Below the pieces are notes generated by a model. The model saw only the letters and a list, made by a program, of their open reading frames with translations. It searched no databases and had not been told where the DNA came from. A DNA stretch of 64,000 nucleotides from the NCBI GenBank assembly GCA_031420415.1, contig JANOMT010000012.1, positions 144,028 through 208,027 on the forward strand, given 5' to 3'. A program made the translations under genes and the position numbers. Below, in pieces: positions 1 to 11,165 of the stretch (the stretch's first letter is position 1; each line of letters begins with the position of its first letter). This stretch comes from JANYGA01 sp031420415 (lineage in GTDB: Bacteria > Vulcanimicrobiota > Vulcanimicrobiia > Vulcanimicrobiales > Vulcanimicrobiaceae).

Positions 1-40
1 CGTAGGCTTTGAGACGGATGCGAATCTTCTGTTTTGCCAT
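1..40 (-). CDS. rpsJ: 30S ribosomal protein S10, N-terminal fragment
   Basis: Only the first 13 codons lie in the window. They translate to MAKQKIRIRLKAY, the well-known start of ribosomal protein S10, a head-domain protein of the 30S subunit that also acts in NusB-dependent antitermination. The ATG sits 11 bases after the tuf stop codon on the same strand, so this is the junction between the str operon and the S10 operon. The rest of the gene runs off the left edge. Confidence 0.9.
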   Translation of the reverse strand, partial: MAKQKIRIRLKAY

Positions 41-51
41 GGTGTCCTAAC

Positions 52-1272
52 TTATTTCTTGGCCGCGACGGCGACTTCGATGATCGCGGTAACGACGCCA
101 GCGCCGACGGTGCGACCGCCCTCACGGATGGCGAAACGTAGACCCTCTTCACACGCGATCGGCGTGATCAATTCGACATCGATCGTAATATTATCGCCGG
201 GCATGACCATCTCGACGCCTTCGGGCAATTTGATCGTGCCGGTCACGTCCGTCGTTCGGAAGTAGAACTGCGGACGATAGTTTGCGAAGAACGGCGTGTG
301 ACGGCCACCCTCTTCTTTTGAGAGGACGTAGACTTCCGCTTTGAAGTTCGTGTGCGGTTTGATCGAGCCGGGCTTCGCAAGCACTTGGCCGCGCTCGATG
401 TCGGCGCGTTCGATTCCGCGTAACAGGACGCCGATGTTGTCGCCCGCGATGCCCATGTCGAGCAGCTTGCGGAACATCTCGATGCCCGTAACGGTCGTCT
501 TGCGTGCTTTTTCCTGGAGACCGACGATCTCGATTTCTTCGCCGACTTTCACCTGACCGCGCTCGACGCGACCCGTGCCGACCGTGCCGCGGCCCGTGAT
601 CGTGAAAACGTCTTCGACGGGCATCAGGAACGGTTTGTCGATCGCGCGTGCTGGGGTCGGAATGTACGAATCGACCGCATCCATCAGCTTGAAGATTGGA
701 TCGGCATCGGGATCGCCACGTTTGTTGCTCGAATGGAGCGCCTTCGTTGCCGACCCGCGGATGACGGGGCAATCTTCATCGAAGCCCTGTTTGCCGAGCA
801 GTTCGCGGACTTCCATCTCGACGAGCTCGAGGAGTTCTTCGTCATCGACGAGGTCGACTTTATTGAGGAACACGACGATATACGGGACGCCGACTTGCTT
901 CATGAGCAAGATGTGCTCGCGCGTCTGCGGCATCGGACCGTCGGTGCCGGAGACGACGAGAATCGCGCCGTCCATTTGGGCTGCGCCCGTGATCATATTT
1001 TTGATGTAGTCGGCGTGCCCGGGGCAGTCGACGTGCGCGTAGTGACGACTGGCCGTCTCGTACTCTTGGTGCGAGATTGCGATCGTAATACCGCGCTCTT
1101 TTTCTTCGGGTGCGTTATCGATATCGTCGACGTTACGCCGCTGAATGTTGGAATTTTCCGTGGCTAAGCAATTGATGATCGCCGCGGTGAGCGTCGTTTT
1201 GCCGTGGTCGACGTGACCCGTCGTGCCGATGTTAACGTGCGGTTTGCTGCGATCGAATTTTGCCTTCGCCAT
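52..1272 (-). CDS. tuf: Elongation factor Tu
   Basis: This 406-residue protein is EF-Tu, the GTPase that delivers aminoacyl-tRNA to the ribosomal A site. Visible motifs are the P-loop GHVDHGKT, switch I region EKERGITI, DCPGHADY (G3), NKVD (G4) and the C-terminal beta-barrel domains, ending VAAKK. The open frame extends 11 codons further upstream, but the family start MAKAKFDR is at 1272 and an AAGAAAG-type purine stretch lies before it. It follows fusA after a 155-base gap and precedes rpsJ by 11 bases. It is slightly longer than the usual 394-400 residues. Only one tuf copy is visible here. Confidence 0.98.
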   Translation of the reverse strand: MAKAKFDRSKPHVNIGTTGHVDHGKTTLTAAIINCLATENSNIQRRNVDDIDNAPEEKERGITIAISHQEYETASRHYAHVDCPGHADYIKNMITGAAQMDGAILVVSGTDGPMPQTREHILLMKQVGVPYIVVFLNKVDLVDDEELLELVEMEVRELLGKQGFDEDCPVIRGSATKALHSSNKRGDPDADPIFKLMDAVDSYIPTPARAIDKPFLMPVEDVFTITGRGTVGTGRVERGQVKVGEEIEIVGLQEKARKTTVTGIEMFRKLLDMGIAGDNIGVLLRGIERADIERGQVLAKPGSIKPHTNFKAEVYVLSKEEGGRHTPFFANYRPQFYFRTTDVTGTIKLPEGVEMVMPGDNITIDVELITPIACEEGLRFAIREGGRTVGAGVVTAIIEVAVAAKK

Positions 1273-1368
1273 GCTGTTCTTTCTTTGAAATCGGGGCGGT
1301 GACACCCCCCGAGGGCCCCCTTTCGCCGCGCACGCGGCTCATCTCCACGGGGCGACATCGGGGTAGTG

Positions 1369-1396
1369 TATATATATTGGTTAAGCGCTGTTGGAA
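1369..1396 (-). promoter_or_regulatory. Possible internal tuf promoter in the fusA-tuf gap
   Basis: The 155-base gap between fusA and tuf is long for this operon and holds an AT-rich patch unlike its surroundings. Read leftward, TTCCAA and TATATA lie 16 bases apart. The -35 match is weak, so this is a suggestion only. The rest of the leader (1273-1368) contains a short GC-rich hairpin (CCGCG/CGCGG). Confidence 0.3.
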
Positions 1397-1427
1397 CGAG
1401 TCCGCTTCGGGCGGCCGAGCTTCGGGA

Positions 1428-3518
<2,091 letters not shown>

Positions 3519-3524
3519 ATCAGC

Positions 3525-3995
3525 TTACCAGCGGTAGTGGGCGAAGGCTTTGTTGGCTTCGGCCATTTTATGAGTATCTTCGCGCTTTTTGACCGAGTTG
3601 CCGACGTTATTCGCGGCATCCATGATCTCGTTTGCAAGACGCTCTTCCATCGAATGACCCGGGCGTTTGCGCGCGTATTGAATCAGCCAACGCATCGCCA
3701 TCGCCTGACGACGATCCGGGCGAACTTCCATTGGGACCTGGTACGTCGCACCGCCGACGCGGCGGGGGCGCACTTCGACGAGCGGCATCGCGTTACCGAG
3801 CGCCTGCGTAAAGACGTCCATCGGATCGCGACCGAGCTTTTCGCCAACCATCTCGAGCGCGGCATACGTAATCTTCTCGGCGGTCGATTTCTTCCCGGCG
3901 AGCATGACCTTATTGATAAAGCGCGACAGCACTTTGGAATTGAAGCGCGGATCCGGGAGAATCGGCCGTTTGGGAACGGCACCCTTACGTGGCAT
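3525..3995 (-). CDS. rpsG: 30S ribosomal protein S7
   Basis: This protein of 156 residues, the usual family length, is S7, the primary 16S rRNA-binding protein that organises the head of the 30S subunit. It begins MPRKGAVPKRPILPDP and ends with the typical KAFAHYRW region. An AGGA sequence precedes the ATG. It lies 8 bases downstream of rpsL and 6 bases upstream of fusA, in the canonical str order. In many bacteria S7 represses this operon by binding the rpsL-rpsG junction, but only 8 bases separate the genes here, so no such site was identified. Confidence 0.97.
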   Translation of the reverse strand: MPRKGAVPKRPILPDPRFNSKVLSRFINKVMLAGKKSTAEKITYAALEMVGEKLGRDPMDVFTQALGNAMPLVEVRPRRVGGATYQVPMEVRPDRRQAMAMRWLIQYARKRPGHSMEERLANEIMDAANNVGNSVKKREDTHKMAEANKAFAHYRW

Positions 3996-4003
3996 GCGTT
4001 ATC

Positions 4004-4444
4004 CTATTTCTTGCCGGAGCGCTTGGCCCCGTACTTCGAACGAGCTTGTTTGCGATTTGCGACGCCCGAGGTGTCGAGCGTGCCGCGGATGATGTGGTAA
4101 CGGATGCCCGGGAGATCCTTGACGCGTCCGCCGCGGATCAGAACGACCGAGTGCTCCTGGAGGTTGTGGCCCACGCCCGGAATGTATGCCGTAACTTCTT
4201 CGCCGTTGGTCAAGCGTACGCGCGCGACCTTACGGAGCGCCGAATTCGGCTTCTTCGGGGTGATCGTTTTCACTTGGGTGCACACGCCGCGGCGGAACGG
4301 ATTCCCGCGGACTTCGAACGTGCGCAAAGGAAGATCGGGGTGACCCGGCTTCGGTCCGGTCTGCGCGACGCGCAGGGCGGGGGCCTTGACCTTTTTCTCG
4401 ATCTTCGCGCGTCCATGACGGACGAGTTGACTGATAGTCGGCAC
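4004..4444 (-). CDS. rpsL: 30S ribosomal protein S12, GTG start
   Basis: S12 is the decoding-centre protein of the 30S subunit. The conserved segment TPKKPNSALRK, which holds the lysine linked to streptomycin resistance, is at about residues 62-72, and the protein ends in a basic tail. The start is placed at GTG 4444 because the family N-terminus PTISQLVRHGR follows directly and TTGGAG lies just upstream; the frame itself stays open to 4582. At 146 residues it is about 20 longer than the common 124, owing to an insertion between about residues 22 and 50, before RRGVC. It is the first gene of the rpsL-rpsG-fusA-tuf unit. Confidence 0.96.
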   Translation of the reverse strand: MPTISQLVRHGRAKIEKKVKAPALRVAQTGPKPGHPDLPLRTFEVRGNPFRRGVCTQVKTITPKKPNSALRKVARVRLTNGEEVTAYIPGVGHNLQEHSVVLIRGGRVKDLPGIRYHIIRGTLDTSGVANRKQARSKYGAKRSGKK

Positions 4445-4523
4445 TGACACTCCAAGTAACGGGCGATCCACGAACGGAACGCGCACAAACTCCGCCCCAC
4501 GCGGTGGGCCGGAACCACCGGAG

Positions 4524-4551
4524 CTTATCACGCCCGGGTCTCTTGCGTCAA
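4524..4551 (-). promoter_or_regulatory. Predicted promoter of the str operon
   Basis: Read leftward, TTGACG (4546-4551) and GATAAG (4524-4529) are separated by 16 bases, a good match to a housekeeping sigma-70 promoter. Transcription would begin near 4517, giving a leader of about 73 bases before the rpsL GTG. The presence of this promoter agrees with rpsL being far from rpoC in this genome. Confidence 0.6.
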
Positions 4552-4914
4552 CGTGGCAGCTGCAGGTCGGACACGGCCGCACGGGCGCCGCATGCGCGAC
4601 CGCTTGGCATTATGAGATCGGTTTCGTTCACATTCGGAGACGCGAGATGCTCCGCCATTGCTCGACGATCGGGGTCGTGCGGAGCCCGAGAGGTAACGAA
4701 CGTCCGCACCGCATGGCCCGCGCGAGACAATCGGCCGGCGATCGTCATCGGCGCTCCGCACCATGGGCTTTGCCGCAGGAGGCCGTTCGAACGCATCGCG
4801 GTCAACACGTCAGCATCCGAACACGGGGTAGCGAGCCGAGCCGAACGGCGCCTTACGTTAGAAGCGCGGCTGTTCCGAATCGCGGCGCCAACGGCATCCT
4901 GCGAGGTTTGAGGC

Positions 4915-5106
4915 CTAGCCTGCGATCCCGATTTTCGCGACGGGGCAGGGGCCGAAGCCACGGAAACGCGTCCGCGCGCGATCCGAGACCATTGCTTCGC
5001 CGAGTGCGGTGAGACTGTATCGAATTTCAGCGAGGTCGTCGGCGGCGTCGCGTTCGGCATCTCGTGCGGCACGATCACGCGGGTCGGGAATGGACTCGAT
5101 CGACAT
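4915..5106 (-). CDS. Small hypothetical protein
   Basis: A 63-residue charged protein, starting MSIESIPDPRDRAARDAERD, not recognised. Its ATG is preceded by GAGGTG at good spacing, which is why it is kept while the other frames of this region are not. The first half is rich in Asp and Arg and could be helical; the second half is basic. No signal peptide or membrane segment is seen. It would be the only gene in the 793-base space between rpsL and the divergent binding protein; 4552-4914 holds nothing else I can support. Confidence 0.4.
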   Translation of the reverse strand: MSIESIPDPRDRAARDAERDAADDLAEIRYSLTALGEAMVSDRARTRFRGFGPCPVAKIGIAG

Positions 5107-5237
5107 GGAGCACCTCGGTTTTGCGGGTGATGTGGGCGAACGTCGCGCCCGATGTTCCTACGATATCGGGGCAGTGTGCCAGCATCGTGTCACTGCCGTC
5201 AGGATGACTCGCCCGCGTTCATCGCGATACTCGCGCC

Positions 5238-6902
5238 ATGGCGATTGGTTTTCGGATGCTCCTCGCGCTCGGCGCGGCCACGATCGGTTATGGATGTACG
5301 TCGCTCGGAACGACGAGCACGACAGCGGCGCATACGACGGGGGCCGCTTCGGTTCGCGGTGCGATGCCGCAACGCACGCTGCGGGTGGCCGTCTCGAGCT
5401 CGCCCAACACGCTCAATCCGCTCTTAGCGACGCAGCAGGTCGAGGTCCAGCTCATTTCGCTCGCTCTCGAGCCGCTCGTTGCGACAGACCCCGAAGGTCA
5501 AGACGTCCCCATTCTTGCGGCACGCGTGCCGACGACCGAAAATGGCGATATCGCTCGCGATGGTCGGGCCATTACGTATCATCTCCGGCACGGCGTGCGC
5601 TGGCAGGACGGTGCCCCGTTCACGAGCCGCGACGTTGCCTTCTCGTGGCGCGCGATCATGAATCCCAAGACCGCGGTCGCCACGCGCCACGGTTACGATC
5701 GCGTCGATCGTGTCGAAACGCCCGATCCCTTTACCGCGATCTTCCGCCTCAAAGGCCCTTTCGCACCCGCCGTGCACACGTTCTTCGCCCATAGCGATTC
5801 GCCGATCGAGATCGTTCCCGCACATCTCTTGGAGCGCTACGGCGATCTCAACAAGATTCCGTTCAATTCCAAACCAATCGGTACGGGACCGTATCGTATC
5901 GAACGCTGGGTCCGTGGCGAGCGGATCGATTACGTGGCAAACGAACGCTACTATCTCGGCAAGCCCCGAATTCCGAAAATCGTCGTGCATTTCGTTCCCG
6001 ATGAAAATACGGTCGTAAACCAATTGCGCGCGCACGAACTCGATTGGTTCTTACAAGCGACGCCGAAGACGTATCCCCAACTCCACGCGATCGCCGGGTA
6101 CGACGTGCGGCTCGTGCGTTTCAACGGTGCCGATTCCATCATCTTCAACACGACGCACGCGCCATTCTCCGACGCGCGTTTACGTCGAGCGGTCGGACTC
6201 GCGATCGACAAAGCCAAACTCGTCGACGAGACGACCTACGGCACGACGGTCCCGGCAACCGAGGACATCCCCTCGTTTATGTGGGCTTTCAATCCGCATG
6301 CGGGGACCGACAAACGCGATCTCTCGGGCGCGCGAGCGCTCGTCGCGGCGGCGGGCTATCGTATCGGTTCGGACGGCATCGGCGTGCGCGACGACAAACG
6401 CCTCGCGATGGGGCTCGCGTTTCGAACCGACAGTATCACCGATCGCAATCGTGGTGTCGTGATCGCGTCGATGTTGCACGATGTGGGCATCGAGGTGCAA
6501 CTCAAAGGCTATACGACCGCACTTCTCTACGGCCCGTATAGCGAACACGGCATCCTCGCGAATGGCCAATACGACGCGAGCCTCGAAACGTGGTACTCCG
6601 GCGTCGATCCCGACGATTCGACGCAACTTCTCTGCAGCGAACGACCGCCGAACGGATACAATTGGTCGCGCTATTGCAATCCTGCCCTCGATGCGGCGGA
6701 GCAGGTCGCACTCGCGCACTACGATCTTTCGACGAGGCGCCGCGCGTATGGCGATATCCAACAGATCCTCGCACGCGACGCGCCGTTCGTCTATCTCTGG
6801 TGGCCTCGGCAGATCGAAGCGGTCAGTTCGGATCTCGCGCATTTTAGACCCAACGGCATCGTCGAAACCTGGAACGCCTACCAGTGGAGTTTCGGTGCGT
6901 AA
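5238..6902 (+). CDS. ABC-type peptide-binding lipoprotein (SBP family 5)
   Basis: This 554-residue protein is an extracytoplasmic solute-binding protein of the DppA/OppA type (SBP_bac_5). A short hydrophobic N-terminus ends in a lipobox-like GYGC at about residue 20. The mature part carries family hallmarks: SPNTLNPLL near the start, YHLRHGVRWQDGAPFTSRDV and GTGPYRIERW. No permease or ATPase genes are adjacent, so it is an orphan binding protein. A related one lies at 9525-11165. It could bind peptides or another ligand; the substrate cannot be read from the sequence. No strong ribosome-binding site is visible. Confidence 0.88.
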   Translation: MAIGFRMLLALGAATIGYGCTSLGTTSTTAAHTTGAASVRGAMPQRTLRVAVSSSPNTLNPLLATQQVEVQLISLALEPLVATDPEGQDVPILAARVPTTENGDIARDGRAITYHLRHGVRWQDGAPFTSRDVAFSWRAIMNPKTAVATRHGYDRVDRVETPDPFTAIFRLKGPFAPAVHTFFAHSDSPIEIVPAHLLERYGDLNKIPFNSKPIGTGPYRIERWVRGERIDYVANERYYLGKPRIPKIVVHFVPDENTVVNQLRAHELDWFLQATPKTYPQLHAIAGYDVRLVRFNGADSIIFNTTHAPFSDARLRRAVGLAIDKAKLVDETTYGTTVPATEDIPSFMWAFNPHAGTDKRDLSGARALVAAAGYRIGSDGIGVRDDKRLAMGLAFRTDSITDRNRGVVIASMLHDVGIEVQLKGYTTALLYGPYSEHGILANGQYDASLETWYSGVDPDDSTQLLCSERPPNGYNWSRYCNPALDAAEQVALAHYDLSTRRRAYGDIQQILARDAPFVYLWWPRQIEAVSSDLAHFRPNGIVETWNAYQWSFGA

Positions 6903-6933
6903 GCATCTACGGATCGTCGACTCAGAGGGCGCG

Positions 6934-7950
6934 TTACGCGGCGCTCTCGTCTGCCTCCGGTTCGTAGGCCTGCGCGACGTATCGGGGTGCTAGCGAGGGC
7001 TGCGTTCGGTCAACGTTCGCGTCTTGCGGTAGCATGAAGCTCGGCGCGGTAGCGTCGACGGGCGGTAACGTAAGACCCGAACCATCGCCATCTCGTCTAT
7101 CGACGAGATAGCCGCCGAGATTGACATTCTCGGCGACCGAATTCACGTCGACGCCGCCACCCGTGCCGCGCAGCGTCGTCGCGATCGTTCCGCCACGGCC
7201 GTTGCTGTCGTCGATGGTGAGCGAACCGTCGGCGTTTTTGGTCACCGTCTCGCCATCGTTGACGTGGGTCGCCTTGCCGACGGTGAGATCGATCTGATGG
7301 CCGAACGCCGAAACATCGTACGAACCATCTTTGTTCATCGCGACGTTCGTGTCACCACCGTTGGTCGTGACGGTCACGCGATCGTTCGTCGTCACGCCAT
7401 GGGTGCCGGGCAGCGTGACGGTATTCGCAATCCGATAGCCGCCGTCGAACGAATTCGAACCGAGCAAATTATGGTGCGACGTCATGCTATCCCAGCGTCC
7501 GTCGATGACCTTGTCACCCGACGTCGTGCCGTTGAAGCTCTCGTGCGGATCGCCGACCGAACTCGCGACGGCATGTCCGAATCGCTGCTCCTGGCCCGCT
7601 ACGGGCGACGTAGGCTGCTTCGATCCTTGCGCTCCGAAACCGATCATCGATCCCAGTTGCGAGAAGAGCGATGAGATCGATTCGAAAAGTTGCGAGATGA
7701 TGTCCATAAACTGGGACTCGCCACCGTTTGCACCGGGTGATTGATAACCCATATCTACCCCGGAGCCGTCGTTCGCCGGGAAGGGTGAACGCGAGGTAAA
7801 ACCGATTTGCCCGAATCCGACGGCGTCGCGGCGTTCGCGATAGGTGGGTGTAAGCGCTGCGGAAAGCGCGCTACCCTGGCGCTCGAAATCGAAGCTGGGA
7901 GGCGCGGCCGACAATCCGGTCGTGAGGGGATTGGGAATGATCGCCGACAT
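6934..7950 (-). CDS. GDPH-motif protein, possible autoproteolytic domain
   Basis: A 338-residue protein without a signal peptide. The start is ATG 7950, preceded by AAAGGA; the frame stays open to an upstream GTG. Residues 1-80 look disordered, about 81-105 form a hydrophobic/amphipathic helix (FMDIISQLFESISSLFSQLG), and about 130-290 form a Gly/Asp/Thr-rich beta domain that begins with SVGDPHESFNG. GDPH is the self-cleavage motif of von Willebrand D-type domains in mucins and of the DUF1521 (MIIA) domain of rhizobial NopE effectors, where cleavage occurs between D and P. The following DGRWDSM and repeated strands fit a small beta fold. Assignment to DUF1521 is by motif only. Confidence 0.55.
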   Translation of the reverse strand: MSAIIPNPLTTGLSAAPPSFDFERQGSALSAALTPTYRERRDAVGFGQIGFTSRSPFPANDGSGVDMGYQSPGANGGESQFMDIISQLFESISSLFSQLGSMIGFGAQGSKQPTSPVAGQEQRFGHAVASSVGDPHESFNGTTSGDKVIDGRWDSMTSHHNLLGSNSFDGGYRIANTVTLPGTHGVTTNDRVTVTTNGGDTNVAMNKDGSYDVSAFGHQIDLTVGKATHVNDGETVTKNADGSLTIDDSNGRGGTIATTLRGTGGGVDVNSVAENVNLGGYLVDRRDGDGSGLTLPPVDATAPSFMLPQDANVDRTQPSLAPRYVAQAYEPEADESAA

Positions 7951-8007
7951 GCGTGCTGGTCCTTTCACAGGTAGTGCCGGGCGGCCGGAAGGCGCCGGTC
8001 GACACCC

Positions 8008-9552
8008 CTATCGCGACGGAGAGACCTGACGGAAAGAGCTATCCAGCGCGATCGGTACCGAAAGAAGCGCGAGGAGGGCCGAAACGAGCATCACCGTTCG
8101 AAAACCATCACCGTATGCGACGGCGATCGCGTCGCTTACGATGCGCCGATCGCTCGCACTCGCGATGCCGCTTGGAACGCGACCCGCAACGATCGTCGCG
8201 CGTTCGCGCGCGAGCGTCGCCAACGTTGCGGCCGACATGTGCGTGCGTGCGAGGCGCCGATCGAACGTCGCGGAAAACGTCGCCGCAAGCACGATCCCGA
8301 GAGCGGCGATCGCAATGAGCCCAGCCATACGCGAGACCGCATTATTGATACCCGACGCGATGCCCGCGTGCGCGGGTTCCAGCGCGTCCATAACCGTCGT
8401 CGTCAGCGGCGCAACCAAGGCCGCGAGTCCGAATCCGAGCACGATCGCTGCCGGAAAAAACGTCGTCCAATACGACCCGCCATGACTCGCGCGGGCGAAG
8501 AGCACGAAACCGCAGGCGACGATCGACGCACCCGCTGCGAGCGGTATACGTGCGCCGATGCGCGCGACGAGTGTGCCGGACATAGGTGAAAAAATGCCGA
8601 GAATGACGATCATCGGTATGAGCGCGGCACCCGCAAACGACGGCGAATAGTGTTGCACGTTGATGAGATCGAACGGCACGAAAAAGAGACTTCCGCCGAG
8701 CGCCGCGTAGAGGAGCAGCGTGTAGGCATTCGCGAGAGCGAATCGGCGTACGCGAAAGAATACCGGCGGAATCATCGGGTGGGATTCGCGCATTTCAAGA
8801 ACGACGAAGCCCGCGAGTGTAAAAATGCCGATGACGATCGCAGCGAGTGATGGCGCTGTGAGGACGCCGCCCCCAAGCGCGATGAGTCCGTAGACGAGCG
8901 CGCCGAGACCGAGAGTCGCGAGCGTTGCGCCCCAGACGTCGACGCGACGCGATGCCGAGTCGGCGCGCGATTCATCGACGCGCAGAACGAGAATCGCGAG
9001 CACGAGCGCGGCGAGTGGGATATTGATAATAAATACCCAGCGCCACGAACCGAGCTGCGCGAGCGTTCCTCCGAGCACGGGGCCGAAGGCCGCGGAGATC
9101 GCGGATGCACCCGACCACGTTCCGATTGCGCGGCCACGGGCTTCGCCCGAAAAATTCGCGCTGATGAGCGCGAGGCTGCCTGGGGTCGCGAGCGCGCCAC
9201 CGAGGCCCTGTAGCAAGCGACCCGCGACGAGCCACGCGATCGACGGCGCGAGCGCACAGACGATCGATGCGATCGCGAAAATTGCGATGCCGGTGCCGTA
9301 GATTCGTTTACGACCGTAGAGATCGCCGAGCGAGCCACCGATGAGAATGAGCGCCGAGAGGAAGAGCGCATAACTCTCGACGACCCATTGTCCGGCGGCC
9401 GCGCTCGCGTGCAGGTCGTGCTGCAAGATCGGGAGCGCGACGTTGACGGCGGTGCCGTCGATAAAACTCATACTCGAACCGATAACGGCCGCGACGAGCG
9501 CCCACGTAGCACGCGTGGGCCTACTCAGATCTCCCACTCGTACGGGTTCCAA
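8008..9552 (-). CDS. MFS drug exporter, DHA2 (EmrB/QacA) type
   Basis: A 514-residue membrane protein with about 14 hydrophobic segments, the DHA2 topology of proton-driven drug efflux pumps. It starts near SSMSFIDGTAVNVALP in helix 1, carries the motif A region GGSLGDLYGRKR between helices 2 and 3, and the family sequence GPVLGGTL in helix 5. Its start overlaps the end of the upstream binding-protein gene by 28 bases on the same strand, so it is probably the last gene of an ADH, binding-protein, MFS operon. The C-terminus has a long periplasmic loop before the last helix. The substrate is unknown. Confidence 0.9.
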   Translation of the reverse strand: MEPVRVGDLSRPTRATWALVAAVIGSSMSFIDGTAVNVALPILQHDLHASAAAGQWVVESYALFLSALILIGGSLGDLYGRKRIYGTGIAIFAIASIVCALAPSIAWLVAGRLLQGLGGALATPGSLALISANFSGEARGRAIGTWSGASAISAAFGPVLGGTLAQLGSWRWVFIINIPLAALVLAILVLRVDESRADSASRRVDVWGATLATLGLGALVYGLIALGGGVLTAPSLAAIVIGIFTLAGFVVLEMRESHPMIPPVFFRVRRFALANAYTLLLYAALGGSLFFVPFDLINVQHYSPSFAGAALIPMIVILGIFSPMSGTLVARIGARIPLAAGASIVACGFVLFARASHGGSYWTTFFPAAIVLGFGLAALVAPLTTTVMDALEPAHAGIASGINNAVSRMAGLIAIAALGIVLAATFSATFDRRLARTHMSAATLATLARERATIVAGRVPSGIASASDRRIVSDAIAVAYGDGFRTVMLVSALLALLSVPIALDSSFRQVSPSR

Positions 9553-11165
9553 AAACTCGTGACCGCATGTGCGACCCGGTACTGTCTGAGGTCGCTGTTC
9601 TGCACGGAGATGCGGCTTGCGAAATAGAGCGGAATCATCGGCACGTCGCGCGCGAGAACGCGTTGGATCGTTCGATAGGCCGCCGTTCGCTTCGCCCGAT
9701 CGTTTTCCACGAGCGCAACACGTTCGGCTGCATCGAGCCCGGCGTCACAGAAGCGGTAGACGTTTTGGCCCGCGGGTGGGAACTGATCGCACATGAAGAG
9801 CACCGAGTCGTCGGGATCGGTACCGTTGATCCAGGAATAGAAGGCGACGTCGAATTTCGAATTTTGAACGATACCGCCGGCACCCGCCGACGCGAAGAAG
9901 AGCGACGTCGGATAGCTCTTGACGACCGCATCGATTCCGACGTCGTGCCAGTCGCGTTGCACGAGAATGTCGACCGCGTTCCCGGTTGCCGATCCCGACG
10001 ACCCCGCGACGACGAGCGAGAGGCTTCGTCCATCTTTTCGGCGGACGCCGTCGTCACCGAGCTTCCATCCCGCAGCATCGAGGAGAGCGCGAGCGCGCGC
10101 GGGATCGTACGAGTGTCGCGCGACGTCGGCTGCATAGGCCCACGAGAGTGCGGGTTGATCGGAGATCGCGGGCGAGTCGACGCCGTGCGTGACGTCGGCG
10201 ATGATCCGTTTCGTATCGAGCGCGTACCAGAGCGCGCGCCGAACGCGCGCGTCGGTAAGATTTGGCGCTGAAACGTTGAGTGCGAGTTGAGCGTATTCGG
10301 TAAACGGTGTCAGGACCACGCGATAGCCGGCAAGCCGCGTGAACTGGACGTAGTTCCGCTGAGTTCCGTGATACTCCAGATCGACTTCGTGCGATTGCAA
10401 CTGCGTGACGATCGTGTTTTCGTCGGGTACGGGGGAGTACCAGATCTCTTTGAGTTTCGGCGGCCCACGCCAATAGTGCGGGTTCGCGCGAAAGACGATC
10501 TTCGACCCGCGCGCCCACTTTTGCACGACGAAGGGGCCCGTACCGACCGGCATACTATTGTATGCGACCCGGTTGATGTCGGGATACGCGGCGAGAAGAT
10601 GTGCGGGCAAGACCGGATACGGATTTCCCGACGGTGCGAAAAATGTTGCGGTGAACGGCGCGTACACCGTTTTGAGATGGACGGCGATCGTCGACGTATC
10701 GCGTTTTTCGATCGAAGCGATATCGTCGTACCCGACGGTGCTGCCGACGTTGTTTCTCTTGTTCATGATCGCGTGCCACGTGAAGATCACGTCGTCGGCA
10801 CCGAACGACTTTCCATCTTGCCACAACACACCTCGACGCAAATGGTAGACGATCGTCTTCCCATCGCGACTGATGCCGCCATTAGCGAGCGTCGGCATCG
10901 CAGTCGCGAGTTCGGGCACGAATTCGTTGCGATCGCTGTAATTGAAAAAATACCCGGCCCATAAAAATGCGAGATCGTAATCGATTTGCTGGTTACCGAC
11001 GACGGGATTGAGCGTATCGGGTTCCGAGAGATCGGCGATACGCAACAATCCGTGATGCGTCCAGGCGTTGCCCGTCCGCGCGCCCGTACCGGTCGCGATC
11101 GACGGGACGTGAGAACATCCGGTCGCGGCAATCGCGACGACGAGCGCGAGGACGAACGCGCGCAC
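9525..11165 (-). CDS. ABC-type peptide-binding lipoprotein (SBP family 5)
   Basis: A 546-residue solute-binding protein with a clear lipoprotein signal ending in ATGC at residue 17. Family features include LSEPDTLNPVVGNQQ, YHLRRGVLWQDGKSF and VGTGPFVVQKW. It is a distant paralogue of the protein at 5238-6902. Its GTG start shares one base with the TAG stop of the upstream alcohol dehydrogenase (TAGTG) and its 3' end overlaps the MFS start, so the three genes are translationally coupled. As with the other copy, no ABC permease or ATPase is nearby. Confidence 0.88.
   Translation of the reverse strand: MRAFVLALVVAIAATGCSHVPSIATGTGARTGNAWTHHGLLRIADLSEPDTLNPVVGNQQIDYDLAFLWAGYFFNYSDRNEFVPELATAMPTLANGGISRDGKTIVYHLRRGVLWQDGKSFGADDVIFTWHAIMNKRNNVGSTVGYDDIASIEKRDTSTIAVHLKTVYAPFTATFFAPSGNPYPVLPAHLLAAYPDINRVAYNSMPVGTGPFVVQKWARGSKIVFRANPHYWRGPPKLKEIWYSPVPDENTIVTQLQSHEVDLEYHGTQRNYVQFTRLAGYRVVLTPFTEYAQLALNVSAPNLTDARVRRALWYALDTKRIIADVTHGVDSPAISDQPALSWAYAADVARHSYDPARARALLDAAGWKLGDDGVRRKDGRSLSLVVAGSSGSATGNAVDILVQRDWHDVGIDAVVKSYPTSLFFASAGAGGIVQNSKFDVAFYSWINGTDPDDSVLFMCDQFPPAGQNVYRFCDAGLDAAERVALVENDRAKRTAAYRTIQRVLARDVPMIPLYFASRISVQNSDLRQYRVAHAVTSFWNPYEWEI

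Noticed and set aside
4552..4914. Several open frames and a possible RNA gene in the gap upstream of rpsL
   Set aside because: No ribosome-binding sites, no conserved motifs and no cloverleaf or other RNA fold that I could support.
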